From positions 62,001 to 126,000 of the forward strand of contig CALJOM010000012.1 in the NCBI GenBank assembly GCA_937981765.1: a stretch of 64,000 nt of DNA. Direction: 5' to 3'. This DNA comes from an uncultured Bacteroidales bacterium (GTDB taxonomy: Bacteria; Bacteroidota; Bacteroidia; Bacteroidales; Salinivirgaceae). A program made the position numbers and the translations under genes. The notes under the pieces are model-generated. The model did no database searches and had not been told where the DNA came from. It saw only the letters and a program-made list of their open reading frames with translations. The first letter of the stretch is position 1. Every line of letters begins with the position of its first letter. Below, in pieces: positions 25,701 to 34,018 of the stretch.

Positions 25701-28238
25701 ATAGAGGGTTTTTCGGTTTTCACGAGCGGTCCATGTTCCATCGAGCACCGTTGTTCCAATAGTCGACATTGGATTGGCTCCATCGGGGCTGGGCGAAGCC
25801 GGTGTACCCCAATTCACAGCAGGAATTTGGGGTGAACGTTGCAAGGCATATTTGGTTTGATCTCCCAAAACATCCGTCGGATCTGCATAGGTAAAGCTCA
25901 TGTTGGCGACAGTTCCAGTGATTCCACTTAAGGTAATCTCCCAATAGCGGTTTAAGTCGGAGGGATTCGTATTAGCAGCCCTGGTAGGTACGGTTCGCAC
26001 CCGCAAATAAGCTCCGCCAGAAACAGTGGCCGATAAAGATGTTATTTGAACGGGGGCATAGTTACCTCCTGCTCCTAATGGGTAGGTCATCACAAACTGT
26101 GAGGGATTTCCCGCTGCGGCTTGGCGTTCTACCGCTCCGGTTCCTTCGGTTATTATCATATTGCTATTACCAAAAGTCCCTGTTAATGAACTTACTACAC
26201 TACTCCCCGGCGCAAGCACAAGGTTGTAGGAGGCTAAGGATATGCTCGCACTTCTAAGATCTAGCGTGTTGATTACGCGAACCATTCCCTGAATGGTTTT
26301 AATACCACTTCCGGAGATAATAAGGTTCTGGTACCCTGAGTTGGCAAAAATTTGCTGATCGCCATTACCGAAATAGTTAATAATACTTCCCGGGCCAATG
26401 GGTGTAGTAAATGTAGTAATTGCATTATTGGTTCCGCCTAAATTTAGTACATGCGCTAAACTTCCTCCGGACATGTTTAATGTACCGGTACAACTGAGAT
26501 TTCCATTAATGGTAAACGTTTGTGCCTGTGATGATCCATAAACCAAGCTTCCGGAAATAGTTGCATTACCTCCTATAGTAAAAGAGGAAGAATTTGTTCC
26601 GAGATTGAGCGTTACACCGGCGTTTATTGTTAAATCGTTCGCAACCGAAAAACTTCGGACGGCTGTTTTGATATTACTTCCAGAAAGGGCTAGATTATAA
26701 AAGGTTACCGTTCCCGTACCGGTACCTCCGTTAATGTTTTGAGCCCCATTAAGGCCAAAAAAGAATGTTCCATAAGTTTGGTTAAATGCCGTAGTTGCAT
26801 TACTATTATTTATAAAGTTTGTGCCATTTAGATTCATATTGGTAGTTACGGTGACGGAAGCCGGGTTGCTGATTACAATATCCCCGGCATTGAAAATTAA
26901 ATTATTTGTTCCCGAAATGGATTGTGCATTGGTTGTAAAAGATACCGTCCCTGATCCTACTTTGTTAAATATTCCGTTGTTTTCAATCCCTCCTCTAAAT
27001 TCGAAAGGTGGATTGTTTGAATTTGTAAACGTTCCATTACTTGCTATGGTAACTTTTCCTACAAAAATGTTGTTGCCAGTGGTATTGTCGTCGCTTAAAG
27101 TTCCATAAGCATTTATATTGGTTGCACCGTTAATTGTAATATTGTTATTTGCAACTTGTAATGTAACAGAGCTTCCACTAGTGCCGGCAATTGTCAGATT
27201 ACCGTTTACTACAGTTTCTCCACCAAGTGTTCTTACTCGCCCTGTTGTATTTCCTTGCAAAATTTGTAAATTACCATAGTAAGGAACCCCAGATATGGTT
27301 TGATTACTGTTTGCCTGATAGGTAACCGTACTATTAGTGTGAAGCTGAATGTTAGCAGTTGTATAATTGGTTGGAAATGTGTTGGCTGTTGCCACGGCTG
27401 GATTTCCAATTATTAGTTCCGTACCTTCTTCCATGGAAAGGATTCCCACCGCATTACCCGTAATGGTAAATTGCCCACAATACAGTTTGGCTAACCCTTG
27501 AATGGTTAGGTTTCTGTTAACGGTGGTATTAGCAGCAAGCGATTTCGTTCCGGAATTGGATACTGTAAGGTTAAAATATCCATTAAAAGCGGGTATTGTC
27601 TGTGCTCCCGTTCCATTAAAGTTAACAGTGCCTGTGGTTGGGGCAGTAGCTCCACCATTAATGTTACTGGTAATTCCACCGGTGCCTACGAAATTTCCGC
27701 CAATATTCAGAAAACCATCCCCTGAAAAATGAATGTATGTCCGGAGATTGGAACTATTCATGGTAATATTTTCAGAAATATTAATAGAACCGGTTCCTGT
27801 AATAGAGACATAACTATCATAATTATCGTTGGTTGTTGCGGCTATGGTTAGTGAAACACCCGAAAGTGAGCCATTATTAACCTCTAAATATTTATCAACA
27901 GCAGCTACTGGGGCGTTTATTATAATTGCATTGCCAACGGCTAAATTGTTGTTTCCAATCCTAACTGCGGATGTTATGGCTCCGCCATTAACAGTGAGAT
28001 TGGCACACTCCGCGTTGGGAATATCTACGGTCACTATCACCCCGTTATTGATTACCACATCGTTGATGGCTGTAGGCACGGATTGCCCACCCCAAGTTGC
28101 AGGGTTGCTCCAGTTACCAGTGACTGAGGCTGTCCTGAGTTGCGCCAGTGCTGCTGTAGAAGACAACACCACATACACAACGGTTAATCCCCTTGTTATT
28201 CTGCGGATTAGATTTGAAGAGAGTAGAAATGGGTTCAT
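16683..28238 (-). CDS. Giant secreted repeat protein (T9SS cargo), interrupted before its sorting domain
   Basis: About 3,850 residues in one frame. I chose the Met at 28238, which begins a good signal peptide ending TAALAQ; 28277 is also possible. The protein is rich in Asn, Thr, Gly and Ser, with ladders of short beta-strands (many INGNLTI-like steps) suggesting beta-helices. Five large modules repeat, each opening with a GNW..xxxW motif (near residues 50, 850, 1750, 2650 and 3530). Each also carries a cap with a FPxG strand followed by a YW strand. Ig/PKD-like domains (ICxG, CQGT, SITV) fill about 3090-3530. The frame ends about 18 residues after a one-base loss that removes the T9SS tail. 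Likely a cell-surface or released adhesin-like protein; no enzyme domain was seen. Confidence 0.85.
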   Translation of the reverse strand: MNPFLLSSNLIRRITRGLTVVYVVLSSTAALAQLRTASVTGNWSNPATWGGQSVPTAINDVVINNGVIVTVDIPNAECANLTVNGGAITSAVRIGNNNLAVGNAIIINAPVAAVDKYLEVNNGSLSGVSLTIAATTNDNYDSYVSITGTGSINISENITMNSSNLRTYIHFSGDGFLNIGGNFVGTGGITSNINGGATAPTTGTVNFNGTGAQTIPAFNGYFNLTVSNSGTKSLAANTTVNRNLTIQGLAKLYCGQFTITGNAVGILSMEEGTELIIGNPAVATANTFPTNYTTANIQLHTNSTVTYQANSNQTISGVPYYGNLQILQGNTTGRVRTLGGETVVNGNLTIAGTSGSSVTLQVANNNITINGATNINAYGTLSDDNTTGNNIFVGKVTIASNGTFTNSNNPPFEFRGGIENNGIFNKVGSGTVSFTTNAQSISGTNNLIFNAGDIVISNPASVTVTTNMNLNGTNFINNSNATTAFNQTYGTFFFGLNGAQNINGGTGTGTVTFYNLALSGSNIKTAVRSFSVANDLTINAGVTLNLGTNSSSFTIGGNATISGSLVYGSSQAQTFTINGNLSCTGTLNMSGGSLAHVLNLGGTNNAITTFTTPIGPGSIINYFGNGDQQIFANSGYQNLIISGSGIKTIQGMVRVINTLDLRSASISLASYNLVLAPGSSVVSSLTGTFGNSNMIITEGTGAVERQAAAGNPSQFVMTYPLGAGGNYAPVQITSLSATVSGGAYLRVRTVPTRAANTNPSDLNRYWEITLSGITGTVANMSFTYADPTDVLGDQTKYALQRSPQIPAVNWGTPASPSPDGANPMSTIGTTVLDGTWTARENRKTLYSYQTGNWNSTSTWTTDPSGTLWQGASIPGVGDRIVILNGRTVSVTNNSNTVYSLTVNEGGVLDLASTTGHNFGSISGKGLIRLSAASMPGGIYDNFVGSDGGTVEYYNSSDFTFTQNTYNNLIIRLSSSAIVATIASDFVVNGNLSIISGNLRVGNNTSSRTATIFGSVLLENTGAVSVNNANVAHNFYLHGDLTNNGGTFKLHNLASPSYNAISTTGYANLWCVSANKDQTISCNGPVEPYWIIIDKGTDQTYMVDIVATANYFKIFGHTYLNNNSALNLRNGTLRLGHNINIPHFIHGQTADYTSVPVNSGQFSIPESAHLWINGADVTTTQIGGTIYRADLIFVYGKLTVTAGSFYENTHRGLIMAEKGVIEVNGGTLSTSIIRPAWMGGVHRGAYKQSGGVVNIRRDVETARANGANFFASLTLVHPDNAFIMTGGTLNILNSTILGGNAAEFSLLFGMNPENVSATGGTINITVPNNRNARILTTGELWNLNIVGNSSTYRALISSYNGYPGQTPAVAIQPLVVKNDFQIYSPVQFDAAGQNISIGRNFNLQSGATYIPGTNTTIFNGQGIQSFTVNGSIQGNLNNLTLSHISDLTIYGNNITVNGSLTIGSGCTLRDNGRTITVFGNITNSGTHFRPVSGAGSIVLSGTNNQVLDGDGNGTFNNLTLNKTGGSTTATANFTITGELRLANTAARLNIGGNKLHFSESGDVYDNTTGTGKNFSNNRMILISGLSSAGGVSKVYTGTTPFLFPVGIQVGAAFYYTPGSVHYTSAPTSYGTVTIRPVNGRHPLATGDNNALTMYWKTTSTGFSGVPAGSVSHSYFYDAGGSNFFVVGTEANYIPGVLLNGTTWNYINNTALVVDGTNEIQYPNANEADGEFTAGLISAFGAIPVLYSSSTPGSWNDPASWSSIAVGGTGGAGVPTAGTVVIIGNENHNHTITVTANGAVAGSLIINAGSTLDLQTFTGHNFAGIPERGVVGNGTLRIASGTFPSGDFGVFIGPDGGTVEYYTTTASITIPNTSASGLPLTTYKNLKLTHSGALTITMPNQDLTVYENLIIAATGTPTASARLNTTASRTVTINGNLIVNSGVFEFRTPAQTLKVMGNVQINGGTFQVLNNAAVTHTLEIYGSLIANSTFDMSAGTGYVNVYFRGTNNAIISGSSSIIDFYRLYVDKGNNTIPILELTTPFTVNPVTGQLVYLQNGTLRVNNPSLTVTLTTATTNFLVPSSACLSVQQGTCRVAFNAGTGTGTAKLALSGKLEVLGGEMLIGNVNDNTANDVEYAAGGTPIIDVQDGILTVAGQIRRPTNITTGSLNYYQSGGIVNIYGNNALTTRSKLEILNSGSLFAFTGGTLNILRAGGGTSFGDLYIVPDSSLVTGGTIQIGTDVSTADQNFALFLSCPVYNLTIGTATRGQNARINVYNLLIKNDLTISSASVFNANGLDVTIYGNLINNNISTLTGINEGGYRSGTITQTTTFNGVNQSITGSGANLTNFANLIIAPTGTLTLNANTQLRINGNLSLNSGTFATQQNNVFLLGNLVINAIHTSHPSNGAIQFIGTLNQTISGNGLGILGNVLINNANDVTLKDDLTINGRLIFTNGRLYIDDYLLTLGLNSTISTSGGSFGSNRMIMSNGVLSDRGVRKMFNSGATLNYNLPLGVPGKYSLITYTVHQTSLPGSLTVRPVNRAHPALTDDITTNNITFYWSVDSTGFGSDLQITSVYRYLNLDQGDEVGYVVGLYRPKFYKWYNLGNASPYTVDVGTNTITISTANFFSGEITAGAPSNFSNVVPLYSRNNRPNNDWFAATSWTTNSDGSDCSSGGCSGGYYASYPYRNPAIILEGHTIELNSNGAYVPSVQVIGEMVCGTTVNHDLGRVFGTGKVTVTSIPSGMFVFPGGLFDEFFDTPNTTVELTGNNTATLPLKPGNIYKPYQNVIFSGTGRKDVTAENLRIKGNMTIQNGASLFNGTYNKDIYIEGNWIDNNTTATGGFIPGTGKVLFSGMVPQLLTITGGSTTEQFYTLVINNSAGVTINGGGKVMVNKDLYLTGGNITTNLTNLLIISNTSPTAIIGGSASSFVNGPLRKNINNGQSFVFPVGSGTRFGSFVLSNTSVSTSPQYWTVTYVNSNPHPTFPTAPENLNAPLTGVSDNEYWVVNRPAGGSARITLRWDANSYPFVTSNPNLRTRLRVVEYEAATAKWTLRGDIVSGTATSGTVATATDVTADDYIFTLGIIGVTASIITPPLAYEICDNGEQASIQVALSGNAPWTLSYKTVGNSITQNFTQTGITSSPYTIQLTSADMGGYGVNPYVLSLVSVSDATSNGVVSTTTVSITVKQTYTPSITGPAAVGLNETRNYSTPVHIGSTYLWSWVGTSGGIIETPTDASTNIIFNASTGTFQLRVEETSVSGCWASSIISITVGITPQPDITPKTPNVCQGTTITYSTPYVAGNEYRWTVVNGTCTGCGNFTPNATIAVTWNSTGNASITVEERIIAQPTIIGTTSQNYYVSPSISSSTISGNTICVGDFGTITVNPTQNDVSYQLKSTDDSNLGTPQSGGTTLYFNTGMLTSTTNFYVLAYNEGCQLRIPNTGYVPVTVETPDINLVSSDSDDIICQGTEVIFTAQNMSTPAIQFNYLLNGVSVQNSTSSNYITSSLAHNDAVVVVGTTANGCHDTSNVIQVSVGNFIWSGAVSSAWETVDNWACGVLPTQGIDAFVPSRSVRMPIISDNSEVKNITIENGATVNHTGGVFSIYGDLVNSGTFSSTATVRFAGNVAQTINGANNIAFTNLTIDKPSDTLFLNRNVSISGNLQLDQGIVRTNPTAMITINHGATSSQGNANSYVNGPIRKLGNTNFVFPLGDQGQWARLAIWDITNGSASTAFVASFTHEPSPYLTQVETELEGRKLHHVSEVEHWDLSNPTNDPGISTNITLYWEDKSRSNITLLSDLRVAHFDGTKWVSHGGVGVSTGPNSGYIAATIPLTSFSPISFGSVKMETILCRLNCYVSRHQ

Positions 28239-28277
28239 CGTATTGTGGGGTATTTTTTTCAAGGTTATTTCCTGCAT

Positions 28278-28657
28278 ACAAACTTTGTAATGACAGATAC
28301 AAAAATTTTACCAAAAAGATTTTGATTCAAAGGGTCACATTTGCAAACAATTCTCGGTAGAATCCATCCTTTGATGTTCAAAAGTAAGATTTGTGAGTAA
28401 TCACCTTTACCAAGCAAGCTATATTTTTGACTAACACTGATCATGGTTTAATGAATTTTTAACATTCTGTTTTTCGTAACAATATCAATCAAATTAAAAA
28501 CACTGAGTTTTATGGGCCGTTATTAATGGCTGTATATCTCCGTCTATAGTAAGTATCTCGCATGCTATCTACATTTTAAAAAGGTTAAAGTTCTTCCTTG
28601 TCCCAATTTGTTTACGAGCTCCCGTGAAAAAATGCAACGGTTTTTTGACCAGTGCTT
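28278..28657. other. Intergenic region between the giant gene and priA
   Basis: These 380 AT-rich bases hold no ORF of note. A minus-strand -7 box (TACTTTTG, 28379-28386) could serve the giant gene with a leader of about 140 bases, but no properly spaced -33 was found. No terminator for priA was recognised near 28640. Confidence 0.5.
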
Positions 28658-31048
28658 TTAATATGGATCAACATCCACTGTAACATCCACCGATTTCAAT
28701 CCGGGAATTTTTGTCAATGTTTCAATGGCAACAATAATATGCATGCGATAAGTAGCCAACTTTGTATCTTTAGATACTTTTACCATAATTTGCATAAGAT
28801 GCTGCCCCTTTATTTTGGTAATCGGAGGAGAGTATGGGCCAAGTATTTGTCCGACAGATTTTTGAGTTAAAAATTTTAGCAAAATATTCGATGCCTTCGT
28901 TAGAATTTCAATATTTTTATGTTTTAGCGTAATTATTAATAACCGTACAAACGGCGGATATTCAAAATCAGCGCGTTCCCGTAGCATAAATTCATAAAAA
29001 TTTTCCTGCCAATGATTTTTCACAGCCAATATTATCGGATTATCGGGTTGGGACGATTGTAAAATAACCACACCTTTCTTCTCCCTGCGGCCTGCTCGTC
29101 CGGCAAACTGCATCAGATGATGAAATCCCCGCTCTGTGGCTCTGAAGTCGGGATAAAGGAGCATATTGTCGGCATTTAAAACGCCTACCACGGTAACGTT
29201 ACCAAAATCGAGCCCTTTGCTAACCATTTGCGTGCCAATCAAAATATCAATATCGCCTGCGGCAAAATCGGTTAGCGTTTGTTCAATACGGGAAACGGAA
29301 TGTGTTGTGTCGGAATCGATTCGTGCAATCCGTGCTTCGGGATAAAGCGTTTTTAGTTCTTCTTCAACTTTCTCAGTACCAAATCCCTGAAATCGAAAAG
29401 CACTTTTATTACAAACAGGGCAAACCTCGGGAAATGGTTCAGAAGAATTACAATAGTGACAAACCAATCGCTGTGGGTTTCTATGTGCTGTGAAAGATAT
29501 GTCGCATCGTTTACATTTTGGGATGAAACCACAACTCTGGCATTGCATAAAAGGCGCCAATCCTCTTCGGTTTTGCAGCAAAATCACTTGCTCTCCTACT
29601 TCCAACGCTTTCTGTATGGATTCCCGTAAAAACGGTGTTAAGTGGGCAACCACTTCCCGGCGTCGGAACCATTTGCGATAATCTACTACCTCTACCGCAG
29701 GAGTTTCGGCACCTCCGTACCGTTCCTGAAGTAATACCCGATGAAACTTTCCTTGCTTGCAATTATAATAGCTCTCCAAGGAGGGAGTGGCTGACCCTAA
29801 AACTATTGGAATTTCCATCATTTTCGACAACAAAAGAGCCATATCTCTGGCATTGTAACGAGGAGACGGATCTTCCTGCTTATAAGCGGGATCATGCTCT
29901 TCATCCACAATTATAAGCCCGAGGTTCTGAAACGGTAAAAAGACAGCTGAACGGGGACCTACCACAACACTAAACCTCCGCTGATGCAACACATCGACCC
30001 ATATTTCTGCTCTCTCCGAAGAATTTATTCTAGAGTGATACACACAAACTTTATCGCCAAAATATCGTTGCAAACGCCTTATTATCTGACTACTGATAAG
30101 AATTTCGGGCAAAAGATACAAAACCTGCTTCCCCTGTTCTACTATTTCCTGAATAAGCCGGATGTATATTTCAGTTTTTCCGCTACCGGCCACCCCTTGT
30201 AGGAGCACAGGTTGTTTTTTGGTAAAGGCATCTTTTATCTCTTCATAAGCTTTTTGTTGCGCCACAGAAAATTGCACGTGTGTTAAATTTTCCATTCCAG
30301 TATTCTCCACCCTCGAAATTTCGAATCGCTGTTCTTCCAAAAATCTATCGTGAACACACTGCTTAATAACCGCTGCAGAAACTTTAGTTTCATGAATAAC
30401 CTGTGCCACGGAAACCCATTCTCCGAAATAATCGAAAAACCATTCTGCCAGTTTCGTTCGCTGGGGTGCCCGTGAATATTTTTTTAACCAAACATCTTTT
30501 TCGGATTTGTGTGCCAATAATCGAACGCGCCTTTCGGTAAGTGGCTTATACTTTTCACCCTCGTTCACAATCTCCAAAGCCCCACTCTCCAGCAATTGAA
30601 AAAGTTCATCCGGAGCTTGCGAAAATTTGGGGTGAGAAAACAATTCATCGATAGAAACCTTTTTCCTTTCTCCAAATATTACCCTAAGCCATGTATACTC
30701 ATCCAACAAGTTTTCAGCTGGCATAACCTCAATGTCCGACTTTATCTTTAACACCGAAGGAAGTGCCGCTTCCACCACCTCCCCTAAGGTACAGAGGTAA
30801 TACCCGGCAATCCAGTTCCAAAGTCTTACCTGGATGTCAGAAACAACTGGGTTTCGCTGAGGAACAAGCACCACATTTCGCGTTGCAAACGAAGGTTTGT
30901 TATTATGGACCTTAACCACAACTCCTGTGTAAAGCCGCTTTCGTAAAGGGATAACAACACGCCATCCTACCTCAGGACAAGGGAACGTGTCTGGCAACGA
31001 ATAGGTTAAAATACCTTGCTTTAGAGGCAAAACTACATCCAAAAACAC
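28658..31048 (-). CDS. priA: Primosomal protein N' (replication restart helicase)
   Basis: The 796-residue protein has the N-terminal DNA-binding domain (about 1-105), a helicase core with Walker A GVAGSGKTE near 285 and DEEHD near 381, and the zinc-binding insert with paired Cys motifs (CQSCGFIPKCKRC, CHYC, CPVC) at about 510-560. The helicase C-terminal lobe and a C-terminal domain follow. PriA reloads the replisome at stalled forks. Length is slightly above the E. coli enzyme. It stands alone on the minus strand, divergent from gpmI. Confidence 0.97.
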   Translation of the reverse strand: MFLDVVLPLKQGILTYSLPDTFPCPEVGWRVVIPLRKRLYTGVVVKVHNNKPSFATRNVVLVPQRNPVVSDIQVRLWNWIAGYYLCTLGEVVEAALPSVLKIKSDIEVMPAENLLDEYTWLRVIFGERKKVSIDELFSHPKFSQAPDELFQLLESGALEIVNEGEKYKPLTERRVRLLAHKSEKDVWLKKYSRAPQRTKLAEWFFDYFGEWVSVAQVIHETKVSAAVIKQCVHDRFLEEQRFEISRVENTGMENLTHVQFSVAQQKAYEEIKDAFTKKQPVLLQGVAGSGKTEIYIRLIQEIVEQGKQVLYLLPEILISSQIIRRLQRYFGDKVCVYHSRINSSERAEIWVDVLHQRRFSVVVGPRSAVFLPFQNLGLIIVDEEHDPAYKQEDPSPRYNARDMALLLSKMMEIPIVLGSATPSLESYYNCKQGKFHRVLLQERYGGAETPAVEVVDYRKWFRRREVVAHLTPFLRESIQKALEVGEQVILLQNRRGLAPFMQCQSCGFIPKCKRCDISFTAHRNPQRLVCHYCNSSEPFPEVCPVCNKSAFRFQGFGTEKVEEELKTLYPEARIARIDSDTTHSVSRIEQTLTDFAAGDIDILIGTQMVSKGLDFGNVTVVGVLNADNMLLYPDFRATERGFHHLMQFAGRAGRREKKGVVILQSSQPDNPIILAVKNHWQENFYEFMLRERADFEYPPFVRLLIITLKHKNIEILTKASNILLKFLTQKSVGQILGPYSPPITKIKGQHLMQIMVKVSKDTKLATYRMHIIVAIETLTKIPGLKSVDVTVDVDPY

Positions 31049-31125
31049 TCAAACCCAAAATTTGCTAAAGATAGTACAAAAAAACCAGTCGCTGAAAAAG
31101 AACCGCAAATTCGGTATCTTTTTTG

Positions 31126-31133
31126 TAACTTTG
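31126..31133 (+). promoter_or_regulatory. Bacteroidota -7 promoter box for gpmI
   Basis: TAACTTTG matches TAnnTTTG. It lies 112 bases before the gpmI start, implying a leader of roughly 100 bases. The -33 element is not clear. Confidence 0.4.
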
Positions 31134-31244
31134 TGAAACTCCTTCTGGTTTTTTCGAAAATCATGCCTAAAAAGAGCAATTATCAACTAAACGTTAACAT
31201 CTTAGGAAGTCAAAACATTGTGCAAAAAATAGAGCAAAACCATT

Positions 31245-32765
31245 ATGAACAAAAAAGTACTTCTCATAATTCTTGACGGCTGGGGTATTGGCGATGGATC
31301 CAAATCCGATGCAATTCGGAACACTCCCACTCCCAATATGGACAAACTAATGGCAACCTACCCCAACTCAACGCTTCTAACCTGCGGCGAAAATGTCGGC
31401 TTGCCCGATGGTCAAATGGGAAATTCCGAAGTCGGACACCTCAATATCGGAGCTGGTCGAATTGTGTATCAGGATTTGGTAAAAATCAACAAAGCCATTT
31501 CCGATAACTCCATCTCCCATAATCCGGTAATTAAAGAAGCCTACACTTACGCAAAACAAAACAACAAAGCGCTTCATCTTCTTGGACTTGTAAGCGATGG
31601 CGGGGTGCATTCTCTCGATAAACACCTTTACAAACTTTGTGATATAGCAAAAGATTACGGACTTTCCAAAGTCTATATTCACGCCTTTACCGACGGTCGC
31701 GACACCGATCCCCGAAGCGGCTTAGGATTTATTAAACAATTGGAAGATCACCTGAAAACATCTGCCGGACAAATAGCCACCGTAACCGGACGATATTACG
31801 CCATGGACCGCGACAAACGCTGGGAAAGAATTAAAGAAGCCTACGATGCGCTGGTTCATGCCAAAGGGCTGAAATTTACTTCAGCGATTCAAGCCGTTCA
31901 AACATCCTACGATAACGACATCACCGACGAATTCATTAAGCCTAGCGTAATCACCAACCCCGACGGATCTCCCATAGCAACGATCCAGGAAGGCGACGTA
32001 GTTTTTTGCTTCAACTTTAGAACCGACCGCTTGCGTGAAATGACAATCGTGCTCACCCAGAAAAATATGCCCGAATTCGGCATGCAAACCCTTCCCCTCT
32101 ACTACCTGACCATGACCCGCTACGACGATACATTCCAAAACGTTCATGTAGTGTACGATAAAGATAACCTTAACGATACTCTCGGAGAAGTAATCTCAAA
32201 AGCGGGACTAAAACAACTCCGAATTGCCGAAACCGAAAAATATGCCCACGTAACCTTTTTCTTCAGCGGTGGCCGCGAAGAGGAATTTCCCGGAGAGCGC
32301 AGAGTGCTCATCCCCTCGCCAAAGGTAGCAACCTACGATTTGAAACCCGAAATGAGCGCCTACGAAGTTAAAGACGCTGTTATAAAAGAAATCCAAAAAG
32401 GCGATCTAGATTTCATCTGCCTTAACTTTGCCAACGGCGACATGGTTGGGCATACGGGAATTTATGAGGCCATAACTAAGGCTGTGAAAGCCGTTGACGA
32501 CTGTGTTGGTCAAGTTGTAAACGCCGCCCGAAAACAAGGTTTTGAAGTAATGATTATTGCCGACCATGGTAATGCCGACAATGCCATAAATCCAGACGGA
32601 ACTCCAAACACGGCTCACTCTTTAAATCCCGTCCCCTGTATTGTAGTTTCCGATCGATTCAAAAAGGTTAAATCCGGAATACTAGCCGATGTAGCTCCTA
32701 CCATTTGCTCTATGATGGAAATTCCAATTCCATCGGTTATGACCGGTAAAATCCTGGTAGAATAA
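31245..32765 (+). CDS. gpmI: 2,3-bisphosphoglycerate-independent phosphoglycerate mutase
   Basis: The 506-residue enzyme interconverts 3- and 2-phosphoglycerate in glycolysis and gluconeogenesis. Its manganese and phosphate ligands are visible: Asp11 in ILDGWG, the phospho-serine Ser61 in QMGNSEVGH, the HAFTDGRDT loop, [14 protein letters not shown] and IADHGNAD. Length is typical. The stop codon overlaps the start of the DUF3109 gene by one base (TAATG), so the two are likely one operon. Confidence 0.97.
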   Translation: MNKKVLLIILDGWGIGDGSKSDAIRNTPTPNMDKLMATYPNSTLLTCGENVGLPDGQMGNSEVGHLNIGAGRIVYQDLVKINKAISDNSISHNPVIKEAYTYAKQNNKALHLLGLVSDGGVHSLDKHLYKLCDIAKDYGLSKVYIHAFTDGRDTDPRSGLGFIKQLEDHLKTSAGQIATVTGRYYAMDRDKRWERIKEAYDALVHAKGLKFTSAIQAVQTSYDNDITDEFIKPSVITNPDGSPIATIQEGDVVFCFNFRTDRLREMTIVLTQKNMPEFGMQTLPLYYLTMTRYDDTFQNVHVVYDKDNLNDTLGEVISKAGLKQLRIAETEKYAHVTFFFSGGREEEFPGERRVLIPSPKVATYDLKPEMSAYEVKDAVIKEIQKGDLDFICLNFANGDMVGHTGIYEAITKAVKAVDDCVGQVVNAARKQGFEVMIIADHGNADNAINPDGTPNTAHSLNPVPCIVVSDRFKKVKSGILADVAPTICSMMEIPIPSVMTGKILVE

Positions 32766-33370
32766 TGAACCGTGAAAGAGTCATCATCGAGATAAAAAAC
32801 ACATTGGTCAGCGTTGACCTTCTGGAACAACAATTTATCTGCGACCTTTCTCACTGCAAAGGCGCCTGTTGTGTGGAAGGCGAATCCGGCGCTCCGTTAA
32901 CCGAAGGAGAAAAGGAAATTTTGGCTGAAATCTATCCTATTGTAAGTCAATACATGTCTCCCGAAGGTATCGACACCATTGAAACTATAGGGTGGTATAC
33001 CTACGACATGGATGGAGATTGCGTTACACCGTTAATCAACGGAAACGAATGCGCCTACAGCTATGTTGGTGAAAATGGAATAACTTACTGCGCCATTGAA
33101 AAAGCATATCTGGAAAAGAAAATCTCTTTCCGAAAACCACTTAGCTGCCATCTTTATCCGGTGAGAATTACAAAATATACGGCCTTCGATGCCGTTAATT
33201 ATGAACAAAACAAAATCTGTCAGGCTGCCTGTCAACTAGGAAAGCAAAACAACTATCCACTCTACAAATTTTTACGCGAACCCTTGATAAAAGTATGTGG
33301 AGAAGAATGGTACAATGAATTGGAACTGGTTGCAACCGAATGGAAAAAGAATAAAAACACCGAAGACTAA
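32765..33370 (+). CDS. DUF3109 family cysteine-rich protein
   Basis: The 201-residue protein shows the DUF3109 signature near its start: FICDLSHCKGACCVEGESG, with further Cys at GDCVTPL, ECAYS, YCAIE, SCHLYPVRI and the C-terminal CQAACQLG and KVCGEEW. The Cys spacing suggests a metal or Fe-S site, similar in spirit to YkgJ-type Fe-S oxidoreductases. Function is unknown. It shares a TAATG overlap with gpmI, and a small outer-membrane-like gene follows after seven bases. Confidence 0.88.
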   Translation: MNRERVIIEIKNTLVSVDLLEQQFICDLSHCKGACCVEGESGAPLTEGEKEILAEIYPIVSQYMSPEGIDTIETIGWYTYDMDGDCVTPLINGNECAYSYVGENGITYCAIEKAYLEKKISFRKPLSCHLYPVRITKYTAFDAVNYEQNKICQAACQLGKQNNYPLYKFLREPLIKVCGEEWYNELELVATEWKKNKNTED

Positions 33371-33377
33371 TTCCACT

Positions 33378-33998
33378 ATGAACAAGCTGTTTGTGCTAAC
33401 CGTAAACATTTTGGCCGCCACTCTTCTTTCTTTTCAACCCATTAAGGCGCAGGAAGAGTTTGATCCTCGAAAAGATTTTTATTACGACCAATATTACTTT
33501 CGCCCATATTCCCCTTATGTAACCATTAATCTAGGCTACGGCTATAATCACAACACACAGGCGGCCGAACAAAATTTGGCGGTAGATTATCACTTCCGGT
33601 GGAAATTTGAATATTTGCATTTCAATCTAGGATACTTTTCGTCCACCGACTATTTTCTCGAGGGCAACAAATTTAAAATCTATCGCTCCACCCAACGGTC
33701 GAACGAACTCCATTTCGGACTAGGCACCCGGTATTCTATTCTCAAACACAATCTTGGAGGTTACGGCGGCGTAGCTTTCGTTTGGGGTAGACAAAAACTC
33801 GACGAAGAATCGTTCATCACAAGAGTTGGGCCGGGAATTTATGCACAAGCCCATTACCATTGGAAACCCATTTACGACATTGGCGTAGGAACAGGGTTTT
33901 ACATTTCGGTAAGCGAATACTGGCAAATTTTTGGAATTCAATTAAGTTTGCTATTTTCAGGCGATTATAAACCTCCGGCACCTGCCAAAATCTATTAA
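33378..33998 (+). CDS. Putative outer-membrane beta-barrel protein, unknown function
   Basis: From the Met at 33378 the product is 206 residues with a clear signal peptide ending SFQPIKAQ. The open frame begins at 33297, but that part lies in the DUF3109 gene and lacks signal character. The mature part alternates hydrophobic and polar residues and is rich in Tyr, Phe and Gly (ATINLGYGY-like strands, HFGLGTRYSIL, VGTGFYISV), ending in an aromatic-rich strand as in small beta-barrels. I do not recognise a family. It is probably expressed with gpmI and the DUF3109 gene. Confidence 0.65.
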   Translation: MNKLFVLTVNILAATLLSFQPIKAQEEFDPRKDFYYDQYYFRPYSPYVTINLGYGYNHNTQAAEQNLAVDYHFRWKFEYLHFNLGYFSSTDYFLEGNKFKIYRSTQRSNELHFGLGTRYSILKHNLGGYGGVAFVWGRQKLDEESFITRVGPGIYAQAHYHWKPIYDIGVGTGFYISVSEYWQIFGIQLSLLFSGDYKPPAPAKIY

Positions 33999-34018
33999 CC
34001 TCATAAAAACTAACCATT

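Noticed and set aside
16700-28238. Repeated short sequences that might be a CRISPR or satellite array
   Set aside because: The repeats are degenerate at DNA level and in frame with protein-level strand motifs, with no constant repeat and variable spacer pattern.
16700-28290. Many plus-strand open frames opposite the giant gene (for example 27829-28290)
   Set aside because: They arise from the repeated, stop-poor codon usage of the giant gene and show no protein family features or starts with promoter signals.
31163-31276. Small 37-codon frame in the gpmI leader
   Set aside because: It overlaps the gpmI start, has no family features and an unremarkable composition.
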